From NCBI RefSeq assembly GCF_010501015.1, contig NZ_QVML01000002.1, forward strand, positions 1 to 64,000: DNA of 64,000 bases, in the 5' to 3' direction. Position 1 is the first letter of the stretch; every line of letters starts with the position of its first letter. Made by a program: the position numbers and the translations under genes. Source of the stretch: Bacteroides sp. 214 (lineage in GTDB: Bacteria; Bacteroidota; Bacteroidia; Bacteroidales; Bacteroidaceae). Positions 16,836-26,500 of the stretch are shown here, piece by piece. A model generated the notes under the pieces. The model did no database searches. It saw only the letters and a program-made list of their open reading frames with translations, and was not told the origin of the DNA.

Positions 16836-18371
16836 ATGGGTAAGTTATTCCATTTTATGATTCGTATGGTTTGCTTTACTTTGTTGCTTACCACATCTAC
16901 TATTGCTTTGAGCAACAATGAATGGCCAAATACGGAAGTAAAGATGGAGTCGACTACCGATACTCGTTACAGTCTGTTGTGTGCTCTATCGGAGCAAACG
17001 GGTTATTTGTTTGTTTATGATAGCGAGGTAGTAAACAATGATGAGATAGTCTCCATTCGTAAAGGAAAGTATACACTACGCTCGTTGATACAACTCATAA
17101 CCGGAAGAAACAATCTGAGGATGGAGTTGCTGGGAAGCCATATAGCACTTACCTTATCATCAGATGAAAATACTTCGTCCGGCATTCCACAACAGCAGGA
17201 GGATGTTTTTTATCTTACTATTTATGGTATTGTACTTGATGCTCACTCTCGCGAAGCAGTTACTTTTGCCACTGTAAGTCTTACGAACACTACCACCGGC
17301 ACTGTGACCAATGGTAATGGTGTGTTTAAAATGACGTTACCCGGTTCTATGCGGCATAGCTCCATTAAATTCTCTCATATAGGCTATGAAAACAAGGAGC
17401 TTCGTGTCGATTCACTATCCGATACTCCTTTGTATATCTATCTGGAACCACGGGTTATTCCATTGCAGGAGGTTATTGTTCGTCCTGTCGATCCTCAAAA
17501 AGAGATAGATGCTATGCTTCTTGCCCGTACAGCAAACTATGCCACCAAACCTACTCTCCTCACCGTGTTTTATCGCGAGGGGGTAGAGCGTAAGAACCGG
17601 AATCTGGATCTTGCCGAAGCAGTGCTGAAAATCTATAAGACCGGTTTACAGAGCGATTCACCTGATCAAGCCAAACTCATTAAAATGCGCCAAATCAGAG
17701 ATTGGCAAGTGAACGATACCATTTTTACGAAAATAAAGTCGGGTATTTACTCTTCCTTGTTGCTTGATGTGGTAAAGAATATCCCCGATTTTCTGGAAGT
17801 GCATAATCGGCCGAATCCATACTTATACACTCATGCCGATATTGATGTGGTTGATAACAGGTTGGTTAATGTGATAACTTTTGAACAAAAAAAGGAGATT
17901 CGCGAACCTTTTTATAAGGGCGAAATGTACATAGACATGGAAAATGCCGCATTGTTAGAATGTCGCTTCGAGGTACACCCGATGTATGTTGAGAAGGCAA
18001 TCGGATGGTACGTCAATCGCTTGAGCAGACACTACAGGTTAACATTGAAAAAAGCAGCTTACCATATTTCTTATCGTGCAATGGATAATGGTCTATACTA
18101 TATCAACCGTGTGCGAGGCGATTTGGAATTCAAGGTGCGACACAAGCGTCAGTTGTTTGGCTCATCCACAAAGATTTGGTTTGAGATGGTAACCTGCCAA
18201 ATAGATAATGAGCAGGTAGAAAGCTTTCCACGTAACGAACGTATCTCTCCACGTGGTATCTTTTCGGAAACAAACCATGCCTATGATCCAAGCTTCTGGG
18301 ATAAATTCAATGTAATATTACCGGAAGATGCATTGCGGGAATTAATTATAAAGAGCTTGACAAGCGAGTGA
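16836..18371 (+). CDS. STN plus carboxypeptidase-regulatory domain protein lacking a TonB barrel
   Basis: Exported protein of 511 aa. A signal peptide (1-25) is followed by a secretin/TonB N-terminal (STN) signalling domain (about 40-110; YSLLCALSEQTGYLFVYD and LITGRNNL) and a CarboxypepD_reg-like domain (about 127-215; IYGIVLDAHSREAVTFATVSL). A 295-residue C-terminal region resembles the protein at 14155 (VFYREGVERKN, MYIDMENAALLECRFEVHP, DPSFWDKFNVILPEDALRELI). STN domains normally sit on TonB receptors and contact FecR; here one is carried by a protein with no plug or barrel, so it may signal directly to FecR. Exact role unknown. Confidence 0.78.
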   Translation: MGKLFHFMIRMVCFTLLLTTSTIALSNNEWPNTEVKMESTTDTRYSLLCALSEQTGYLFVYDSEVVNNDEIVSIRKGKYTLRSLIQLITGRNNLRMELLGSHIALTLSSDENTSSGIPQQQEDVFYLTIYGIVLDAHSREAVTFATVSLTNTTTGTVTNGNGVFKMTLPGSMRHSSIKFSHIGYENKELRVDSLSDTPLYIYLEPRVIPLQEVIVRPVDPQKEIDAMLLARTANYATKPTLLTVFYREGVERKNRNLDLAEAVLKIYKTGLQSDSPDQAKLIKMRQIRDWQVNDTIFTKIKSGIYSSLLLDVVKNIPDFLEVHNRPNPYLYTHADIDVVDNRLVNVITFEQKKEIREPFYKGEMYIDMENAALLECRFEVHPMYVEKAIGWYVNRLSRHYRLTLKKAAYHISYRAMDNGLYYINRVRGDLEFKVRHKRQLFGSSTKIWFEMVTCQIDNEQVESFPRNERISPRGIFSETNHAYDPSFWDKFNVILPEDALRELIIKSLTSE

Positions 18372-18394
18372 TATCGCAAGGGAACATTTCTTCA

Positions 18395-18943
18395 CTAAAA
18401 GGCTAAAAATCCCAACAGTCCGCAGCCTAAAATCATCAGAATGGGATTGACTTTGAACTTGCGTGTACCTACGAACGCAACTACAAAAATTAAAACACTG
18501 AGGATGAACTCATAAAGATTGTCGCTTGGCGAACCAAAGTTCTCTTTGTCCATTAGTACCAATGCGGCAGCGGCAAGTAGCCCAACAATGGCAGGACGCA
18601 ATCCATCGAAGATAGATGTTACCACGGGGTGTTTCTGATATCTCAGAAAGAAGCGACTGATGGTGAGCATGAGGATGAATGAAGGAAGAATAACAGCAAA
18701 CGTGGCGATTACAGAACCCCAAGCGCTTCCGGTAGCTGTGTAGCCTACGTATGTAGCGGAGTTGATGCCGATAGGACCGGGCGTAACTTGGCTTATTGCC
18801 ACAATGTCTGTAAACTCTTGTGCAGATAACCATTTGTAGCGCGTTACCACCTCTGCCTGTATCAACGAGAGCATGGCGTATCCGCCGCCAAAGCCAAACA
18901 AACCTATTTTGAAAAAGGTGTAGAATAGTTGCAGGTAAATCAT
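18395..18943 (-). CDS. Chromate transporter family protein, second half
   Basis: Membrane protein of 182 aa forming one CHR domain: LYTFFKIGLFGFGGGYAMLSLIQ at the N-terminus, VAISQVTPGPIGINSATYVGY at about 45-65, and about six hydrophobic segments. Short CHR proteins act as pairs in place of the double-length ChrA. It overlaps the upstream CHR gene by 4 bp (ATGA), so both are made together. Chromate or sulfate export is the family assignment; the native substrate here is not known. Confidence 0.88.
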   Translation of the reverse strand: MIYLQLFYTFFKIGLFGFGGGYAMLSLIQAEVVTRYKWLSAQEFTDIVAISQVTPGPIGINSATYVGYTATGSAWGSVIATFAVILPSFILMLTISRFFLRYQKHPVVTSIFDGLRPAIVGLLAAAALVLMDKENFGSPSDNLYEFILSVLIFVVAFVGTRKFKVNPILMILGCGLLGFLAF

Positions 18944-19497
18944 GATTCCTTTTTATTAATCGTTCGTTTGTACTTTCCCCATAAAAAACCACTTGTTCCG
19001 GCAACCAGAATGATATAAATAGGAGAGAACCCAAGCAACCAAATGAGCAGTGCCGATATAACTGGTATCCAAATGGTATATTTGTTTATTGTGGCAGACT
19101 TAGCCATAGAAAATGTTGGCGCAGCTATCAGTGCGACCGTAGCCGGACGGATGCCTTTGAATATTCGTTCTACTATCGGGTTGTCTTTGAAATTGACAAA
19201 AAACATAGCAATAGCAAGAATAATCACGAAAGAAGGCATGATGCATCCCAAACTAGTGGCAAGACTTCCGCGTACTCCACGCAGTTTATATCCGATAAAG
19301 ATGGCTATGTTAACAGCGAATACTCCGGGAGCAGCTTGCGAAATGGCAAGTAGGTCTAGAAAATCCTCAGGGCTTATCCATTTTCGTTTGATTACAATCT
19401 CACTTTCTATTAGAGGAATCATAGCATAACCTCCTCCAATGGTAAACGCGCCAATCTTAGCAAAGATTCCGAATAGCTGCAGGTAGATGCTCATCAT
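18940..19497 (-). CDS. Chromate transporter family protein, first half
   Basis: Membrane protein of 185 aa with the same CHR layout as its downstream partner (FGIFAKIGAFTIGGGYAMIPLIE, LLAISQAAPGVFAVNIAIFIG). Both halves have their own starts and complete domains, so this is a natural two-gene arrangement rather than a frameshift. It starts at TAATG, sharing bases with the stop codon of the hybrid two-component gene, so the regulator and transporter are translationally coupled. Confidence 0.88.
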   Translation of the reverse strand: MMSIYLQLFGIFAKIGAFTIGGGYAMIPLIESEIVIKRKWISPEDFLDLLAISQAAPGVFAVNIAIFIGYKLRGVRGSLATSLGCIMPSFVIILAIAMFFVNFKDNPIVERIFKGIRPATVALIAAPTFSMAKSATINKYTIWIPVISALLIWLLGFSPIYIILVAGTSGFLWGKYKRTINKKES

Positions 19498-22400
19498 TAG
19501 CCACGGTATTTACTTGGACTTACATCAAAATGCTTTTTGAACACTTCGCGGAAATACTTAGCATCGTTAAAACCAGTCATTTCGGCCACTTCGGTAACCG
19601 TATGTTCGCCTTCTTTCAATAGCTCGGCGGCTTTCTTTAGTTTGATGAGGCGTACATAGTCGCTTGGAGATGTGTCTGTAAGTGCTTTTACTTTGTTGTA
19701 GAAACTAGTGCGGCTCATGTTCATCAATGCACAGAGAGTATCTACGTTGAAGTGTGGCTCTTCCATGTGTTTCTCTACATGCTCCTTTATGTTGGAAATA
19801 AATTTCCAATCTATGCTTGTGTTGCAGTTGAGGCAGTCATCTTCGCTATCTTCATGTAGCTCCAGATTTGCATACTTCTTTTGCAAGATGGCACGATTGT
19901 GAAGCATGTTGTTGACGGTAGCTTTGAGTATGTCTACATTAAATGGCTTGCCAATATAGGCATCGGCACCTGTTTGAATACCTTTCAGTTTGTTTCGTTC
20001 GTCGCTTAACGCGGTAAGTAAAATGATGGGGATGTGCGATGTGTCGATGTCGTGTTTGAGTATTGAGCAAAGCTCATCTCCACGCATTTCGGGCATCATG
20101 ATATCCGAAATAATCAAATCGGGCATATATTCCTTTACAATGAGCATGGCTTCTTTCCCGTTTTCGCATACTTGGATAAGGTGTTCAACCTGCAAAATTT
20201 GTCTCAGGTAATTGCGTAGTTCGTCATTATCTTCTACAATGAGCAAGCGGTAGCCGTTGGTAGTAGCAGTTGTTTCGGAATTTCCTTCGGGAATGTGAAT
20301 TTCAATGTTCTCGGATTTCTCCTCGTTTTCAGCACTGGGTTTTATCATATGCACATTCTTCAGGTGTTTGTAGCCTTTTTCGAAAGTGAAATTGATGTTG
20401 GTTCCTTTATTCTCTTCACTTTCCAAAACAATCTTCCCATTATGTGCTTTGACGAATTTATGTGTAAGCATCATGCCTATACCGCTTCCGCTAATCTTGT
20501 AATTTATGGCATTGCTTCCTCTGAAATGCTCTTCAAACATCTTTTTCTTCTCTTTGGCAGGTATGCCAATACCTGTATCTTTCACACCAACAGTCCAACT
20601 GTTTTGTTTTTCTTGTACATACACAAGGACTGTACCTCCTTCCAGCGTATATTTCATCGCATTGGATACAATGTTGGTTAAGATAGAGGTCATTTTTTCT
20701 TTATCAAACCACACGTTTAGATTGTCGAAATTGCTTTCGTAAGTAAAAATGATGGATTTACTCTCAGCGTATAGTTCGAAGGATCTCGTGATATCTTTTA
20801 CGAATGAGTTTAGCTCGTACTCGGCAATATTCAGCTCGGAGGAGTAGAAATTCGTTTTTTCGTAATTAATGAGATTGTTGGACATGCGTAATAGTACATT
20901 GATATTTCGCATGGCCGTTTTTACATTGATTTGGCCTTCTTCGCTAAGCTGTTCTTTGCTGGCAAGTTCATCCAGTGGTGCCTTTACTAATGTTAATGGC
21001 GTACGAATGTCGTGCGCGGTATTAATAAAGAACTGTAACTTATCATCTTGCATGGACAGTTGCTTCTTATGGTAGAGCATACGCATAATAAAGACAATGA
21101 TGCCCAGTATCGTTAGTATATATAGGAAATACGCAAGCGGTGTTCGGGTTATGGGCGGCGTGACGTGTATGTTCATCGTTCGTTCCTCCTCAACCGCACC
21201 GGTTTCTTTGGTAACGGCACGTACACTCAATACATATTTACCCGGATTCAAATTGGTAAACCGGATGATATTATATCGGGTAGGAGTTACCCACTCATCA
21301 AAGTATCCTTTTAGTTTCCATGTGTATAGAATGTTGGAAGGGTTGTCAAAATTAATAGACGATACCTTGAAAGAGAAAGCATTTTCGTTGTGTTTTAATT
21401 TTAAGGTTTCGGTTATATTGATGTCTTTCTTAAGTGGTGAACCTTTCTGCCCTGGGTACTTAGGTTGATAGAAAAGAGTAAAGTCGGTAAATATCATTTT
21501 TGAGCTGTAGTCTGTAGGCAGTCGTAGGTCTTTGGATAATTCTATGGCTCCACTGTTGCTCCCTATGATAAATGTTTTTTTATCTTTGAATACACCAGAA
21601 CTAACATTAAACCCTTCGCTAGTTAGCCCCTGTTCTTTTGTCCAGTTGTGAAAGAAATTTTCGCGGGTATAAAAACGAGTTAATCCCGAACCTGTGGCTA
21701 AGATAATATCACCGACATCATCGGCAAGTATGGTATAGATATTGTCGGATATCAGGGCACAGTTATCTTTGTGATAATGTTTATAGCTGTTGCTTGCGAT
21801 GTCGTAGACAAATAACCCCGAACCGTTGGTACCTATGTATAGCTTTTCTTTTGCTTGGCAAAGATCATAAATATAAGCCGACTCCACCGGGGTGTTCATT
21901 TTGGTGTATTCGTTTGTGCGCTTGTTCAGACTATATAGTCCCTTTCCTGTTCCTATCCATAAGTTGTCGGCATCTTTTTCTTCAATAACGGTTATTTCGT
22001 CCAATCCTTTATAAGAAATAGCACTGGTTTCTCCAAAGCGCGTTCTTTGTAAACCTTTGTAATCTCCTATCCATATATTCCCTTGTGTGCCTTTGAGGAT
22101 GCTCGAAATGTGATTCCCCGACTTGACGATAACACCCTGCTCAGAGTCTATTTTTAGTAACTTTGCCGTGAAGCTTTTCTTGTTTATCAATTGTATCTCA
22201 GCGTTGTATCCTCCGGCATAGATATATCCTGGAGCAACTTCGCATAACGAGAAGTAAGATTTACTTTGTTTGTTACTTGTGCTTTCACTAAATGAACTAA
22301 GCAGGATTTTCCATTTCCCGGTTTTACTTTCATAGAGGCTGATTCCGTTGTTAGTAGCAAACCAAATATCACCTTCATGGTCTTCTAGCACTGCGTTAAC

Positions 22401-23450
22401 ACAATCGTTTACAAGTGAGCTATTGTTGCCAATGGAGTGTTTGTACCATACAGGGACTGAGTATCGTTCGTCCCATATTGTAATCCCGGCAGGAAAGTTC
22501 ACAATCCATATCTTTCCCGCGTCATCAACGAAAATATCTTTAATCACATTGCTCACTGATTTGTCTTTATTATAATCGGCAGTGATGAAGCGTGTGGTGG
22601 AGTAATCTTTCAGATTCAATTTTAAGACACCAAACCCATCGGTGGCTATCAAAACTTCGTCTGGTTTATAGAGGATTATGCGTGTGATGTTTAGCTCCTT
22701 TATATCTATATTTATCGGTGAGAGGAGGTCTTTCTGGAAATCATATACAAACACCCCTTTAGAGTAGGTGCCAAATATAATTTTATCTCCATTAGGGTCA
22801 TAGTAAATTTCCTTTATCTCGGAAATGTTGCGATAATCATATTTATCGTGCGAAATAATGTTGAAGCTATTATTGTTTAGTTTCACATGTAGAATACCTT
22901 TGGTAGTACCAATGATGTATTCATTTTGAAATCTCTCTTCTATACACGTAATGGTTCCGAAAATATTGGGAAATCGTTGTGCCTTTTTTTGGTCAATATG
23001 ATATTGGTAAATGATGGAATCGCTACACAGCCACATAAAGTTATTGCTGTCGATGAAGCTATAGGTAATAGGCACCGGGTTGTTCGCAAAGTCTTCTTTA
23101 GGTATTTCGTAAACCAGTTTAAACGAGTCGACCAAGGCTTCGTATTTAAAAACTCTCCCTCTCTTACCTGTTTCCCATAGTGTACCAGATTTGTCGAGAT
23201 GCAACCAATTCAAGTCTTGCAGTGAATTAAGTGCTTCATTATTGTGAATAAGGTTGTAGTGCTTGAACTCGGTTCCGTTGTAGCGGTTTATCCCGTCATG
23301 GGTTAGGAACCACATGTAGCCAATATGATCTTTTTTGATGGCATATACTTTTCTATCACTCAATCCGTCGGCAGTGGTGAGATGCCTGTAGTTTTGAGCA
23401 TTCCCTATTATTGGCAACAGGAAAATTAAGAATAGTAATATTTTCTTCAT
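19497..23450 (-). CDS. Hybrid two-component system sensor kinase/response regulator (HTCS)
   Basis: One-polypeptide signalling protein of 1317 aa. After a signal peptide (1-20, ending near GNAQ) come two-component propeller repeats (about 25-690), a Y_Y_Y domain (about 700-770), a transmembrane helix (about 775-797), HisKA with His813 in NTAHDIRTPL, HATPase (about 910-1025), a receiver with Asp1116 in LIISDIMMPEM, and an AraC-type helix-turn-helix (about 1215-1315). HTCS proteins usually control polysaccharide loci; this one is co-transcribed with a chromate-family transporter and no sus genes are adjacent. The ATG at 23450 is used; a TTG at 23459 is unlikely. A perfect promoter lies at 23482-23512. 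Confidence 0.95.
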   Translation of the reverse strand: MKKILLFLIFLLPIIGNAQNYRHLTTADGLSDRKVYAIKKDHIGYMWFLTHDGINRYNGTEFKHYNLIHNNEALNSLQDLNWLHLDKSGTLWETGKRGRVFKYEALVDSFKLVYEIPKEDFANNPVPITYSFIDSNNFMWLCSDSIIYQYHIDQKKAQRFPNIFGTITCIEERFQNEYIIGTTKGILHVKLNNNSFNIISHDKYDYRNISEIKEIYYDPNGDKIIFGTYSKGVFVYDFQKDLLSPINIDIKELNITRIILYKPDEVLIATDGFGVLKLNLKDYSTTRFITADYNKDKSVSNVIKDIFVDDAGKIWIVNFPAGITIWDERYSVPVWYKHSIGNNSSLVNDCVNAVLEDHEGDIWFATNNGISLYESKTGKWKILLSSFSESTSNKQSKSYFSLCEVAPGYIYAGGYNAEIQLINKKSFTAKLLKIDSEQGVIVKSGNHISSILKGTQGNIWIGDYKGLQRTRFGETSAISYKGLDEITVIEEKDADNLWIGTGKGLYSLNKRTNEYTKMNTPVESAYIYDLCQAKEKLYIGTNGSGLFVYDIASNSYKHYHKDNCALISDNIYTILADDVGDIILATGSGLTRFYTRENFFHNWTKEQGLTSEGFNVSSGVFKDKKTFIIGSNSGAIELSKDLRLPTDYSSKMIFTDFTLFYQPKYPGQKGSPLKKDINITETLKLKHNENAFSFKVSSINFDNPSNILYTWKLKGYFDEWVTPTRYNIIRFTNLNPGKYVLSVRAVTKETGAVEEERTMNIHVTPPITRTPLAYFLYILTILGIIVFIMRMLYHKKQLSMQDDKLQFFINTAHDIRTPLTLVKAPLDELASKEQLSEEGQINVKTAMRNINVLLRMSNNLINYEKTNFYSSELNIAEYELNSFVKDITRSFELYAESKSIIFTYESNFDNLNVWFDKEKMTSILTNIVSNAMKYTLEGGTVLVYVQEKQNSWTVGVKDTGIGIPAKEKKKMFEEHFRGSNAINYKISGSGIGMMLTHKFVKAHNGKIVLESEENKGTNINFTFEKGYKHLKNVHMIKPSAENEEKSENIEIHIPEGNSETTATTNGYRLLIVEDNDELRNYLRQILQVEHLIQVCENGKEAMLIVKEYMPDLIISDIMMPEMRGDELCSILKHDIDTSHIPIILLTALSDERNKLKGIQTGADAYIGKPFNVDILKATVNNMLHNRAILQKKYANLELHEDSEDDCLNCNTSIDWKFISNIKEHVEKHMEEPHFNVDTLCALMNMSRTSFYNKVKALTDTSPSDYVRLIKLKKAAELLKEGEHTVTEVAEMTGFNDAKYFREVFKKHFDVSPSKYRG

Positions 23451-23481
23451 GTAAAACAACAGATTGACAAGTGTGATGGGA

Positions 23482-23512
23482 CAAAGATAAAGAAAAAAGA
23501 AAGTTATCCAAA
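23482..23512 (-). promoter_or_regulatory. Promoter of the HTCS-chromate transporter operon
   Basis: TTTG (23509-23512), exactly 19 bp, then TATCTTTG (23482-23489), a perfect match to the Bacteroidetes consensus. It begins 5 bp after the terminator of purL. Confidence 0.88.
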
Positions 23513-23516
23513 CAAA

Positions 23517-23543
23517 AGCGGGTGGATTTTCTATCCACCCGCT
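23517..23543 (-). terminator. Rho-independent terminator after purL
   Basis: An 11-bp stem (23517-23527 with 23533-23543; AGCGGGTGGAT with ATCCACCCGCT) and five-base loop, followed on the minus strand by TTTTGTTTGG. Confidence 0.85.
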
Positions 23544-23551
23544 GTTCGTTT

Positions 23552-26500
23552 TTATTTAGTTGCTTCAACCCATTTCCGCGCGTTGACAAATGCTTCAATC
23601 CACGGTGTAACCAGGTCGTTTTCTCTCCTGTCGGCAGGATAATATCCGTTTTGCCAGGGGAAGATAGTACGTTCCAAGTGGGGCATCATAGCAAGATGTC
23701 TGCCGTCTTTACTTGCCAAAGCAGCTACCGAATAGTCCGAACCATTAGGGTTTCCAGGATATTCGTTGTAGTTATATTTAGCAACAATATTGTATTGATC
23801 TTCTGCGTAAGGCAAAGAGAACTTACCTTCTCCATGTGCTACCCAGATACCCAGTTTGCTTCCGCTCAATGAACTGAATAATATACTCTGGTTGGTTGGA
23901 ATTTCAACAGAGACGAATGTCGACTCGAATTTATGCGATTCATTGTGTAACATTTTCGCTTTTTGTTCGTGCTCCGGATTGATAAGTCCAAGCTCTATCA
24001 TCAACTGGCAACCGTTACAAATACCCAATGAAAGGGTGTCTTTACGCGCATAGAAGTTAGATAGCGTTTCTTTGGCTTTTTCGTTGAATACAAAACTACC
24101 TGCCCATCCCTTAGCACTTCCCAGTACATCGGAGTTGGAGAAACCGCCACAGAACACAATCATATTGATGTCTTCGAGTGTTTCGCGACCACTGGTAAGG
24201 TCGGTCATGGTAACGTCCTTCACGTCAAAACCGGCTAGGTAGAGTGCGTATGCCATTTCGCGTTCGCCGTTGGTTCCTTTTTCGCGAATGATGGCTGCGT
24301 TTATGCCACTCTTTTCGCGACGTTCGGGAGTGATGCCGTATTGCGAGAACTTACCTTTGAAAGCAGGGCTGAATACCATCTCTACTGGTTGCTCCTTGTA
24401 GTTTTCAAAACGTTTTTTGGCACAACCATTCATGGATTGTTTGCGATCGAGCAGGTAAGAAGAGGTGTACCACACATCTCTCAGGTGATCTATGCCAAAC
24501 TGATACGAAATGCCATCTTTAGAAACCAGAATGTGGCGTTCCTCTGTAGGTTTACCTATCTTAATAAAGCCAACACCTGCGTCTTCAAGTATCTTGCTAA
24601 CGCTCTCTTTATCTTTATTCTTTATTTGTATTACAATACCTGGGTTCTCGGCAAAAAGAATCTTGATAAGGTCTGTTTCTTTCAATTTGTCGAGACTGAT
24701 TTCCATACCACCATCCACATTGGCAAAGCACATTTCCAGTAGCGTGGTAATCAATCCACCTGCCGATATATCATGTCCGGCAAGGATTAATCCTTTTCCT
24801 ATTAGCTCTTGAACTGCAAGGAAAGCATCTCTGAAGTATTCTGCATCTTTCACGCTGGGTACTTCGTCGCCAATCTTGTTCAATGATTGAGCGAAAGCAG
24901 ATCCTCCCAGTTTCAATGCGTCAAAGCTAAAGTCAATGTGGTAGAGCGATGTGTTTGCATCATTAACCACTACGGGCGAAACCACTTTCTTTATATCGTA
25001 CACCTCGGCACCTGCCGAAACGATTACCGTTCCCGGAGATATTACTTTGTCTCCATCAGGGTACTTTTGGGTCATGGACAATGAGTCTTTACCGGTGGGC
25101 ACGTTAATTTGTAGCTCACAGCAGAAGTCGCTTAACGCTTTTACCGCAGTGTACAAGCGAGCGTCTTCACCTTCTTGCGAACGGCAGGGCCACATCCAAT
25201 TAGCGGAGAGTGATATGCTATCCATACCATCTTCCAACGGTGCCCATATCAGGTTGGTAAGGGCTTCGGCTACAGCAAGTACAGAACCGGATGCAGGGTC
25301 GGAGAGGGCGGCCTGTGGTGCGTGACCAATAGAGGTAGCAATACCTTTTTCGCCACGATAGTCGAGTGTTACCACGCCACAGTCGCTTAGAGGCAGTTGC
25401 AGCTCGCCTTGACATTGCTGACGGGCTACTTTACCTGTTACGGAACGGTCTACTTTATTAGTCAGCCAGTCTTTACATGCCACAGCTTCCAATTGTAATA
25501 CGTCGGTAAGATAGTTGTGTAACTCGGAGGTTTTATAGGTAGGATTGTCGTAATGACGTTCCACTGTTTTATCTATCATATAGGTTTTGGGCGACGAACC
25601 AAACATCTGGTCAACGCTCAAATCGAAGGGACGAACACCATCTGCCTGTACAAACGAGAAACGGTGGTCGCCGGTAGTTTCGCCTACAACATACATCGGG
25701 GCACGTTCGCGTTCGGCAATCTTGCGCACATGTTCAATGGCTTCTTCCTTGATAAGCAGCCCCATACGCTCTTGCGATTCGTTGGCAATGATTTCCTTAG
25801 CAGAGAGTGTCTTGTCGCCAATGGGCAACTTGCTCATATCTATTACACCACCACATTCTTCCACCAGTTCCGACAGACAGTTTACGTGTCCTGCCGAGCC
25901 ATGGTCGTGGATGGATACCACGGGGTTATTATCTTCTTCGCACAATGCGCGTACCACGTTGTTGGCACGTTTCTGCATTTCTGCGTTGGCGCGTTGCACA
26001 GCGTTGAGCTCAATGCCGCTACTGTAACGACCGGTATCTACCGACGATACGGAGCCACCACCCAAGCCAATGCGATAGTTGTCGCCACCCAGTACCACAA
26101 CTTTATTTCCTGCTTCGGGTTTTCCTTTCAGACAGTCGCGTTCGGTGCCATATCCCACACCACCGGCAAGCATGATTACTTTGTCGTAGCCATAGAATGT
26201 GTCGTGCTCCTGATGCTCAAAAGTAAGCAACGAACCACAAATCAGCGGCTGGCCAAATTTGTTTCCGAAGTCGGATGCTCCATTAGAAGCTTTCACCAAT
26301 ATCTGCTCGGGTGTTTGGTACAACCACTTGCGCACGGGGAGTAACTCTTCCCACTCGCGTCCGGCTTCGGTACGAGGGTAGGAGGTCATGTATACTGCTG
26401 TTCCGGCAATGGGCAGAGAACCTTTTCCACCTCCCATGCGGTCGCGTATTTCGCCACCCGTTCCGGTAGATGCTCCATTGAAAGGCTCTACGGTGGTAGG

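Noticed and set aside
16836..18371. Truncated TonB-dependent receptor
   Set aside because: After the STN and carboxypeptidase domains the protein continues into a region shared with the intact 14155 protein and ends normally; there is no sign of a lost plug or barrel.
18395..19497. Frameshifted chrA pseudogene
   Set aside because: Each half has its own start, a complete CHR domain and an ATGA overlap; two-gene CHR transporters are a known form.
25553..26344. 263-codon frame on the plus strand within purL
   Set aside because: It is a shadow of a strongly conserved purL coding frame; composition and lack of motifs do not support a gene.
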